From JBBQER01 sp052148155 (GTDB lineage: Bacteria; Actinomycetota; Acidimicrobiia; IMCC26256; PALSA-610), in NCBI GenBank assembly GCA_052148155.1, contig JBKQIY010000018.1, positions 1-8,908 of the forward strand: DNA of 8,908 nucleotides, in the 5' to 3' direction. The position numbers were made by a program, and so were the translations under genes. The first letter of the stretch is position 1. Each line of letters starts with the position of its first letter. The notes beneath the pieces were generated by a model that did not search any database, had not been told where the DNA came from, and worked only from the letters and a program-made list of their open reading frames with translations. Below, piece by piece: positions 1 to 5,328 of this stretch.

Positions 1-64
1 GAATTCCGATGCCCGTGTCGCTCACGATGAAGTGCAGTCGCAATTCATCGCCCTCTTGAGCCAA
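1..64 (-). other. Fragment of histidine-kinase ATP-binding domain (foreign to the adjacent gene)
   Basis: Read on the minus strand in the frame whose last full codon is bases 2-4, this stretch encodes about 21 residues (LAQEGDELRLHFIVSDTGIG, then I). This is the beta-strand plus G1-box pattern (DTGIGI) of HATPase_c domains of sensor histidine kinases. The fragment runs off the left edge inside the G1 box. It has no start and no continuity with anything upstream, because upstream of about base 64 the conserved reading frame is that of the Bpa homologue. Its codons (TTG, GCT, CAA, GAT, GAA, CGA, ATT) differ from the G/C-ending codons of the neighbours. By my count 33 of bases 1-60 are G or C, against 43 of bases 61-120. 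Base 1 begins GAATTC, an EcoRI site. I read it as a piece of another gene joined to this locus. The kinase assignment rests on a short but very typical motif. Confidence 0.6.
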
Positions 65-500
65 GCTGCGCCTGCGCGATCCGCAGCTCGGCGTCACTGG
101 GCGTGTCGCTCGTGAACGGGAGGGTCACGTCTGCGAGCTCTTTGCGGAGGTCATCGGACAGAATGCCTTCGAGTTCGTGCACCGACCTCTCATGGATCGC
201 TTTCAACGATCGTCGGCCGGCATCGTCGAGTGGTGCCAGACGTGCTTCGTCGAGCAGCGCCCGAACCATCGACGCGATCCGGATCAGCTTGGTGGGGCGG
301 GCGACCTGCTCGCCGTCGAGACTGCCTTCGTTTCCGGGGGACGGCGTCTGTAACGCTTCGAGCACCTCGGGTGTCACCGCTGAGCCGTCGGCGCCGCCTT
401 CGGCTTGAGCATTGGTTTCGATGTTCGCCACGGCCGCGAAGGTTACCGGCCCGTGCGACCGCGCCCCACATGCATTGAGAGCCGCCGGCGCGGCGCTCAC
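45..500 (-). CDS. bpa: Bacterial proteasome activator Bpa homologue, 3'-truncated
   Basis: Homologue of Bpa (PafE; Rv3780 of M. tuberculosis, DUF2587). This family forms a ring that docks on the 20S proteasome and opens its gate for ATP-independent degradation of unfolded proteins. From GTG 500 the product would be 151 residues. Residues about 64-146 follow the family closely: the RIASMV and ALLDE helix, APLDDAGR, the IHERSVHELE helix, LTLPF-type VTLPF, and DAELRIAQAQL. The rest of the helical core and the C-terminal GQYL-type tail that docks on the proteasome are missing, because the frame switches to unrelated sequence after about base 63. The N-terminal ~60 residues are Ala/Gly-rich and not conserved. 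The GTG at 498-500 overlaps the preceding aldehyde dehydrogenase stop as GTGA, which suggests translational coupling. GTG at 429-431 is an alternative start. Neither has a clear Shine-Dalgarno sequence. No Pup, Mpa or proteasome gene lies in the window. Confidence 0.85.
   Translation of the reverse strand: MSAAPAALNACGARSHGPVTFAAVANIETNAQAEGGADGSAVTPEVLEALQTPSPGNEGSLDGEQVARPTKLIRIASMVRALLDEARLAPLDDAGRRSLKAIHERSVHELEGILSDDLRKELADVTLPFTSDTPSDAELRIAQAQLGSRGR
59..65. other. Probable chimeric junction
   Basis: The Bpa frame stays family-like up to the codon at 63-65 (the Leu of IAQAQL), where M. tuberculosis Bpa continues with VGWLEGLF. Here it gives only GSRGR and a stop at 45-47. Over the same bases the kinase frame becomes family-like from about 64 downwards. 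Two unrelated conserved coding signals on the same strand in different frames therefore meet within a few bases. No transposon end, target duplication or recognisable site is visible at the join. A cloning, amplification or assembly chimera is the simplest explanation; a deletion or rearrangement in the genome is the alternative. Confidence 0.55.
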
Positions 501-1921
501 ATTTGGATGATGACCAGGCGTTCCTCGGTCATTTCCCGGACCGCCCACTGGGGCCCTTCGCGCGTGTTTCCGCTGTCGCGGTTGCCGCCATAGGGCTGCT
601 GATCGGCGCGAAAGGTTGGTATCTCATTCACCAGGACGCCGCCGTAGTCGAGGGTACGCGCCGCCTTCAACGCGTCAGCGAGGTCGGCCGTGAAGATCGC
701 AGCCTGCAAGCCGTAGCGCGAGTCATTCGCGAGTCGTAGTGCGTCGTCGAGCTTCGTGTACGCCGCGACGCCGACCACCGGCCCGAACACCTCGTTCGCG
801 CAGATCTTCATGTCGGGCGTGACGTCACCGACCACAGTCGGGGCGAGAATGCCGTCCTCGAGGACTTTGCCGCCCGCGAGGATCTCCGCGCCGGCGGCGA
901 CCGCTTCATCGACCCATGCCTGGACCCGGTCGCGTTCGCCGGTCGAAATGAGCGCCGAAACATCGGTGACATCTGCGAGCGGATCGCCGACGACGAGGTC
1001 TTCGACGAGCGGAATGAGTGTGTCGAGGAAACGTTCCCGCACCGACTCGTGCACATAGATGCGTTGCGTCGAGATACACGATTGGCCCGCGTGCGAGAAC
1101 CCCGCGACCGAGACCTTCTTGGCCGCGGTTTCGACGTCGGCGCTCGGCTCGATGATCAGCGGCGCGTTGTTTCCGAGCTCGAGCCCGACCTTTTTGCGTG
1201 CGGCTCGGGCCCGGATACCCCAGCCAACCTCGGGGGAACCCGTGAAGGTGATGAGCGCAATATCAGGATGGTCGACGATCGCGCTGCCGACGGTGCCGCC
1301 ACCGCCGGTGACGACGTTGAGATGACCGGCCGGCAGGCCGCACTCGTCGAGCAGGATTCGTGCCAACGTGAGCGCCGACAGGGGTGTCTGGCTCGCGGGT
1401 TTCAGCACCACCGGACATCCGGCCGCGATCGCGGGCGCGACCTTGTGCGCGACGAGATTGAGCGGAAAGTTGAACGGACTGATGGCACCGACCACGCCGA
1501 TCGGCACTCGTAGTGTGAACGCGAGCTTGCCTTCGCCTGCCGCGCTCGCCTCCATCGGCACGACGTCGCCGGCGAGTGTGCGCGCCGCGACGGCCGCGAA
1601 CGTGAACGTCGAGACCGTCCGCTGGGCCTCGACCCGAGCCGTCTTGATCGGTTTGGCTGATTCGGTGGCGATGACCCGAGCGAGATCTTCGGTTCGTTGC
1701 GCCAGCAGTTGCGCGGCCCGGTCCAGGATCTCGGCGCGTTTCCACGCGGGGAGCGGACCGGCGTCGAGCGTGGCCTTCGCGGCGCGCACCGCGTCGTGCA
1801 CTTGGTCGGCTCCGCATTCCGGAACTCGGCCCAGCAGCGCACCGTCGTAGGGTGCGCGCACCTCGATCCATTCGTCGGTTGTCACGGACGAATCGCCGAT
1901 AGGAACAGACCAGTCAGCCAT
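497..1921 (-). CDS. NAD(P)-dependent aldehyde dehydrogenase
   Basis: A 474-residue cytosolic enzyme of the aldehyde dehydrogenase superfamily, which oxidises an aldehyde to a carboxylate with NAD(P)+. The visible signatures are complete: PFNFP with the oxyanion-hole Asn151; VVLKPAS with the cofactor-binding Lys174; FTGS at 226-229 of the Rossmann fold; LELGNNAP with general-base Glu248; GQSCIS with nucleophile Cys282; and EVFGPVV with Glu377 and Phe379, the usual cofactor-ribose contacts. Length is normal for the family. The sequence resembles the lactaldehyde / non-phosphorylating glyceraldehyde-3-phosphate / succinate-semialdehyde group, but I cannot fix the substrate. ATG 1921 starts 25 bp after the helicase stop without a clear ribosome-binding site, so it may depend on readthrough from that gene. 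Its end overlaps the bpa start by 4 bp, so helicase, dehydrogenase and bpa probably share a transcript. The context gives no metabolic clue. Confidence 0.93.
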   Translation of the reverse strand: MADWSVPIGDSSVTTDEWIEVRAPYDGALLGRVPECGADQVHDAVRAAKATLDAGPLPAWKRAEILDRAAQLLAQRTEDLARVIATESAKPIKTARVEAQRTVSTFTFAAVAARTLAGDVVPMEASAAGEGKLAFTLRVPIGVVGAISPFNFPLNLVAHKVAPAIAAGCPVVLKPASQTPLSALTLARILLDECGLPAGHLNVVTGGGGTVGSAIVDHPDIALITFTGSPEVGWGIRARAARKKVGLELGNNAPLIIEPSADVETAAKKVSVAGFSHAGQSCISTQRIYVHESVRERFLDTLIPLVEDLVVGDPLADVTDVSALISTGERDRVQAWVDEAVAAGAEILAGGKVLEDGILAPTVVGDVTPDMKICANEVFGPVVGVAAYTKLDDALRLANDSRYGLQAAIFTADLADALKAARTLDYGGVLVNEIPTFRADQQPYGGNRDSGNTREGPQWAVREMTEERLVIIQM

Positions 1922-1946
1922 GTCCCGGATGCTACGACCGGCGCGA

Positions 1947-3131
1947 TCAGCTCGCGGTTGCGACCCTGCGTTTGGGTGCCGGCGCGTCGAGGTTGGCGAG
2001 ATCGGCGAGGCGGGGGTCGTTGGAGAACACTTCGATGATGGGTTCCCGCAACCCCAGACGGCGCTGGAGTTTCTCGACGTCGAGCTCCTGGTTCCAGAGC
2101 ACGAACGTCACGACGACACCTTCGCGTCCGGCGCGGGCCGTGCGGCCGGACCGGTGCGTGTACCCCTTGTGTTCCTCGGGTGGGTCGAAATGCACGACCA
2201 CGTCGACGTCGTCGACGTGGATGCCGCGCGCGGCGACGTCGGTCGCGACGAGCACGACATGGCTGCCACCCTGGAAGTCTTTGAGCGCTCGCTCCCGTGC
2301 GGACTGGCGGAGGTCGCCGTGGATCGCGCCCGCGACGACGCCTTCGCGCTTCAGTTGCGAAACGAGCCGGTCGGCACCTCGCTTGGTGCGTACGAACACC
2401 ATCGTGCGCGACACGCCTTCCGAGATCGCGGCGAGCACCTTGATGCGGTCGAGCTCGTGGACTCGCAGAAACCGGTGCGTCATGTCATCGACACTTTCGG
2501 TGTCGGCCTCTACCTCGTGGCGTACCGGATCGTGCATGTAACGACGGACGAGCACGTCGACCTCGCGGTCGAGCGTCGCGGAGAACAACAACGTTTGGCG
2601 ATGGTCCTTGGGAACTTTGCGCATGATCCACTCGACCTGCGGAAGGAAGCCCATGTCGGCCATGCGGTCAGCCTCGTCGATCACGAGGATTCCCACCTGG
2701 TCGAGGTCGAGCTCACCCCGTTCGAGCAGGTCGATCATGCGGCCGGGTGTCGCGACCGCGATCTCAATGCGTTTCGACAGGTTGCGTACCTGCTTGTCGA
2801 GCGACGTGCCGCCGTAGAACGCGGCGACCCGCATACCGATCGTCTTGCCGAGCGGCGAGAGCACGTCGACGACTTGTTTGGCGAGCTCACGCGTCGGTAC
2901 GAGCACGAGCGCAGTCGGATGTCCGGGTTTGGCGGCGGTCACGGTCTGCAGCATCGGCAGCCCGAACGCGAGCGTCTTGCCGGAGCCGGTGCGGGCCTTG
3001 CCGCACACGTCGCGGCCGGCGAGCGCGTCGGCGATCGTCACCTCTTGGATGGCGAACGGGTCGTCGATGCCCTGGGCCGCGAGGGCGTCAACGAACTCGG
3101 CCCTCAGGCCGAGATCTCGGAAGGAAGTCAC
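1947..3131 (-). CDS. DEAD-box ATP-dependent RNA helicase (compact)
   Basis: A 394-residue RNA helicase that unwinds short duplexes or remodels RNP with ATP, probably in ribosome assembly, RNA turnover or cold adaptation. All motifs are present in order: Q motif FAIQE (Gln29), motif I ARTGSGKT (46-53), Ia PTRELAKQ (79-86), GG 107-108, Ib TPGR (128-131), II DEAD (152-155), III SAT (184-186), IV MVFVRTK (244-250), HGD (271-273), V ATDVAARGIH (296-305) and VI HRSGRTARAG (326-335). The protein ends soon after the second RecA domain with a short basic tail. It lacks the long C-terminal extension or RNA-binding domain of DeaD or DbpA, and so resembles the minimal RhlE/RhlB-like core. The start is GTG 3129-3131 with a strong GAGGAG ribosome-binding site 8 nt upstream. 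It is the first gene of the leftward unit that continues into the aldehyde dehydrogenase and bpa. Which RNA it acts on cannot be read from the sequence. Confidence 0.95.
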   Translation of the reverse strand: MTSFRDLGLRAEFVDALAAQGIDDPFAIQEVTIADALAGRDVCGKARTGSGKTLAFGLPMLQTVTAAKPGHPTALVLVPTRELAKQVVDVLSPLGKTIGMRVAAFYGGTSLDKQVRNLSKRIEIAVATPGRMIDLLERGELDLDQVGILVIDEADRMADMGFLPQVEWIMRKVPKDHRQTLLFSATLDREVDVLVRRYMHDPVRHEVEADTESVDDMTHRFLRVHELDRIKVLAAISEGVSRTMVFVRTKRGADRLVSQLKREGVVAGAIHGDLRQSARERALKDFQGGSHVVLVATDVAARGIHVDDVDVVVHFDPPEEHKGYTHRSGRTARAGREGVVVTFVLWNQELDVEKLQRRLGLREPIIEVFSNDPRLADLANLDAPAPKRRVATAS

Positions 3132-3139
3132 TCGGTTGT

Positions 3140-3145
3140 CTCCTC
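3140..3145 (-). promoter_or_regulatory. Strong Shine-Dalgarno of the helicase gene
   Basis: On the minus strand this reads GAGGAG, followed by 8 nt and then the GTG start codon at 3131-3129. It fixes the helicase start at the GTG. Its 5' end touches the 3' arm of an inverted repeat (3145-3152), so access to it may depend on RNA folding. Confidence 0.75.
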
Positions 3146-3190
3146 GAAATAGGGTCGGAGGCCGATCCTCGGCAGTTCCGCGCTATTTCG
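3145..3190 (-). promoter_or_regulatory. Inverted-repeat leader structure before the helicase
   Basis: CGAAATAG (3145-3152) and CTATTTCG (3183-3190) are perfect 8-bp inverted complements. Between them lies a small hairpin, GCCGA-TCC-TCGGC (3161-3173). In the leftward helicase transcript this would form an outer stem enclosing an inner hairpin, with the outer stem's 3' arm abutting and sharing one base with the GAGGAG ribosome-binding site. The A/U-rich outer stem next to the ribosome-binding site is compatible with translational control. Helicase leaders in other bacteria are known to be cold-regulated or autoregulated, but such a role here is inference. The transcript start is not known, so the structure may alternatively be a DNA operator, or chance. 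Confidence 0.4.
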
Positions 3191-3210
3191 GGACAAGTGA
3201 GGTACGACCG

Positions 3211-3234
3211 CGGGTTCCGAAGGATGGGAACCCG
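3211..3234. repeat. Intergenic hairpin / operator-like dyad
   Basis: CGGGTTCC (3211-3218) and GGAACCCG (3227-3234) form a perfect 8-bp dyad around the 8-nt loop GAAGGATG, midway between the divergent helicase and amidohydrolase genes. It could be a regulator-binding site serving either gene, or an RNA hairpin in the leader of whichever transcript covers it. No convincing -35/-10 pair could be placed around it. Confidence 0.4.
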
Positions 3235-3281
3235 GAAGGTCATGGTAGTCGAGTCCCGGGTCGGCCCGGAGCACTCCTGGC

Positions 3282-3289
3282 GGAGGCGG
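3282..3289 (+). promoter_or_regulatory. Candidate Shine-Dalgarno of the amidohydrolase gene
   Basis: GGAGGCGG lies 7 nt before a TTG codon at 3297-3299 and 16 nt before the ATG at 3306. The spacing favours the TTG as the start; the ATG would lie unusually far away. No other purine-rich site precedes either codon. Confidence 0.45.
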
Positions 3290-3296
3290 CGTATCG

Positions 3297-4502
3297 TTGG
3301 TTCGCATGGTGTACGCAACGCGACCGATGCATGACGCCGATTCACACATCATGGAGCCGCCAGCGTGGCTGCAGGGCCACCTTGGGGCTGAGCACCGGGC
3401 TCGACTGCCCGTGCTGGGCGCCGCCGACGCCCCGAGCACCCAGGCGTTCGACGTCGATCGCATCCGCCGCGCCCACGCAGATCCTGCCTACCGCGCCGAG
3501 GACGCATCGCAGATCCTGCTCCGCAAGAACTTCGCTGCCACCGGATCATTCATCGAGGCCGACCGTCCACGGGCGCTTGACCTCCTCGGCTTCGCCAGCC
3601 AGCTGGTGTTCGATACCTTCACGAGTTCGCATGTCCTGCGCATCGAACGCGACGGCGACCCGGAGTTCGCGACGCAAGTCGCGCGCGGGCAGCATCGCGC
3701 CATGCTCGAGTGGTGTTCGGTCGATCCCCGTCTGCTGCCGGTGTGTGTCGTGCCGCTCGGCGACATGGCGGCCGCGGTGTCGCTCACCCGTGACGCAATC
3801 GATCGTGGTGCGGCGGCGCTTCAGATCGGCCAATACTGTCCGGCTGGCCATTCGCCGAGCCACGTCGATCTCGAGCCGGTCTGGGCGATGGCTGCCGAGG
3901 CGGGCGTGCCGGTCGTGTTGCACGTCGCGGGGGCCGGCGCGAACGTCATGAATCCCGCGTTCTTCGACAACGGCCTTCCGCCTGTCCCTGACTTCCACGG
4001 CGGTGACGGCAACTTCAAGTCGATCGACTACCTGTCGATCCCGCTGCCCGTCATGCAGACGTTGAACGCGTTGGTGATCGACGGCGTGTTGCAACGAAAC
4101 CCGGATCTGCGAGTCGGCGTCATCGAAGTCGGCGCGTCGTGGATCCCGAGTTGGATCCGGATGCTCGACTCCGCGCATGAGGCGTTCCGCAAGAACGAGG
4201 AACGTCTCCAACGCATGGACCTGCGGCCCAGCGAATACGCGCGCCGCCAGGTGCGGGCCACGCCGTATCCGCACGAAGACACCGGATGGACCATCGCCAA
4301 CGCCGGCGCCGAGATGTGCATGTTTTCTTCCGACTTCCCGCACGTCGAAGGTGGGCGAAATCCGATCGGACGGTTCGAACGGAGCATGGACGCAGCCGGC
4401 ATCGGCGACGACGCCCGGCAGCGTTTCTACTGGGACAACTTCGTCGACCTGCTCCGTCCCGTACTCGAGCGCCGAAGCATCCCCACCGTCGAACCGGCAT
4501 GA
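3297..4502 (+). CDS. Amidohydrolase-family TIM-barrel hydrolase/decarboxylase
   Basis: A 401-residue (from TTG 3297) cytosolic metal-dependent enzyme of the Amidohydro_2 / ACMSD-like branch. This branch includes hydrolases and non-oxidative decarboxylases acting on cyclic or aromatic acids. The N-terminus has the characteristic DADSHIMEP motif (13-21), with Asp15 and His17 as likely metal ligands in place of the classical HxH. The VPVVLHV strand supplies His209. VGVIEVGASWIPSW (273-286) is the conserved strand-helix pair with Glu277. MFSSDFPHVEGG (342-353) carries the conserved late Asp346, followed by a final helix with FYWDNFVDLL. Length is normal. ATG 3306 (three codons later) and ATG 3327 are alternative starts. 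TTG is preferred because GGAGGCGG is well spaced from it. The gene stands alone on the plus strand, divergent from the helicase and convergent with the transporter operon, so its substrate cannot be inferred from neighbours. Confidence 0.88.
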   Translation: MVRMVYATRPMHDADSHIMEPPAWLQGHLGAEHRARLPVLGAADAPSTQAFDVDRIRRAHADPAYRAEDASQILLRKNFAATGSFIEADRPRALDLLGFASQLVFDTFTSSHVLRIERDGDPEFATQVARGQHRAMLEWCSVDPRLLPVCVVPLGDMAAAVSLTRDAIDRGAAALQIGQYCPAGHSPSHVDLEPVWAMAAEAGVPVVLHVAGAGANVMNPAFFDNGLPPVPDFHGGDGNFKSIDYLSIPLPVMQTLNALVIDGVLQRNPDLRVGVIEVGASWIPSWIRMLDSAHEAFRKNEERLQRMDLRPSEYARRQVRATPYPHEDTGWTIANAGAEMCMFSSDFPHVEGGRNPIGRFERSMDAAGIGDDARQRFYWDNFVDLLRPVLERRSIPTVEPA

Positions 4503-4511
4503 ACCGGGCCG

Positions 4512-4527
4512 AGACCGGCGTCGGTCT
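4512..4527. terminator. Short hairpin between convergent genes, possible bidirectional terminator
   Basis: AGACCG (4512-4517) and CGGTCT (4522-4527) pair around the loop GCGT in the 25-bp gap between the amidohydrolase stop (4500-4502) and the S-component stop (4528-4530). A further G-T wobble pair is possible outside. No T-tract follows on either strand, so intrinsic termination would be weak. The position alone makes it a candidate. Confidence 0.35.
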
Positions 4528-5328
4528 TCACGAAGTCTCGAACTGAACCGGCGCATCGAAGGAAGCTTTGCGGGCCGCGCGTCGCAATGCGCCCAACACT
4601 GCACCTCCGGCGACCGCGATCAGCAGCGCATTGGTGATGGCACGGCCGGTGTCCCAACCCAACGAGGTCGTCACGTCGAACAAGAGATATCGATGCAGGT
4701 TCTCGACGACCGAGGCGCCGGGAACGAACGACAGGCGTGTCCGTGCGCCGAGCGTGAACGGCCAGAACGACAGGTTGAGCAAGAGGCCATACAAAAAGGC
4801 CGAGGCCGCGCCGTAGACCATCAGCATTCCGAGCTCCCGCCGACCGGTGGCCCTCGGAAGGAGTCCGGCTCCGAGCCCGACCCATGCGCACGCGAACATC
4901 TGGTACGGCATCCACGGACCGACACCACCGGTGATGAGCGCCGACGCGAACAGCGTCGAACAGCCCAGGCTGAAGCCGAACCCGGGGCCGAGCGCGCGGC
5001 CTGAGATCACGAGCAAGAAAAAGATCGTCTCAACCCCAGCGGTCCCCGCGCCCAATGGCCGCAGCGCGGCACCGAGCGCGGACAGCACCCCGAGCAGCGC
5101 CAGGGCCTTGGCGTCGAGGCCACCTTCGGACAGCTCGGCGAGCACGACTCCGAGGACGACCAACAGCAACGCGGCGAACATAAGCGGCGCGAAACTGCTC
5201 GCGCCGACGGTTGACTCGCGGCTGGCGAAGAACGGCCACCCGAACGCGACCACGCCGAACACCGACGCCAACGTGAGCGCAGCGACCGTACGGGATCCGA
5301 TCTTGACGGCCTTGGGCGACGCGTTCAC
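4528..5328 (-). CDS. ECF transporter S component (predicted cobalamin-type, CbrT-like)
   Basis: A 266-residue integral membrane protein, the substrate-binding subunit of an energy-coupling-factor importer. Hydrophobic segments lie at about 14-34, 47-65, 74-90, 99-119, 121-136, 141-158, 167-190 and 228-248. The central stretch is the recognisable part: LRPLGAGTAG (89-98), VETIFFLLVISGRALGPGFG (99-118) and GGVGPWMPYQMFACAWVG (134-151), a pattern I associate with S components of actinobacterial Cbr-type (cobalamin) ECF systems. The ligand is therefore an analogy, not proven. GTG 5326-5328 overlaps the stop of the ATPase gene as GTGA, with GGTGGA 9 nt upstream, and is preferred over an in-frame ATG at 5409 that would bury 27 codons in the ATPase gene. 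It is the last gene of the operon. Its C-terminus is a short basic cytosolic tail. Confidence 0.82.
   Translation of the reverse strand: MNASPKAVKIGSRTVAALTLASVFGVVAFGWPFFASRESTVGASSFAPLMFAALLLVVLGVVLAELSEGGLDAKALALLGVLSALGAALRPLGAGTAGVETIFFLLVISGRALGPGFGFSLGCSTLFASALITGGVGPWMPYQMFACAWVGLGAGLLPRATGRRELGMLMVYGAASAFLYGLLLNLSFWPFTLGARTRLSFVPGASVVENLHRYLLFDVTTSLGWDTGRAITNALLIAVAGGAVLGALRRAARKASFDAPVQFETS

Noticed and set aside
1..64. Histidine-kinase fragment as a functional gene of this locus
   Set aside because: Only about 21 codons are present, with no start and an abrupt switch from the Bpa frame. A fragment joined from elsewhere explains it better.
2198..2220. Near-palindrome CCACGTCGAC-GTC-GTCGACGTGG
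   Set aside because: It sits inside the helicase and encodes the alternating Val/Asp stretch HVDDVDVVV with preferred GTC/GAC/GTG codons, which generate such symmetry by themselves.
1920..3152. Long plus-strand open frame (about 410 codons) opposite the helicase
   Set aside because: It lies antisense to a gene with every DEAD-box motif. Its composition (Arg/Asp/Val/His-rich) is what G/C-biased third positions produce on the opposite strand, and no family pattern is visible.
3132..3296. Sigma-70-type promoters for the divergent genes
   Set aside because: A few TANNNT-like hexamers (for example minus-strand TACCAT near 3245) exist, but none has a convincing -35 partner at 16-18 bp, so none is annotated.
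3546..4604. Minus-strand open frame of about 352 codons opposite the amidohydrolase
   Set aside because: The plus-strand amidohydrolase has clear conserved motifs through this stretch. The opposing frame shows none and would overlap the S-component gene in another frame.
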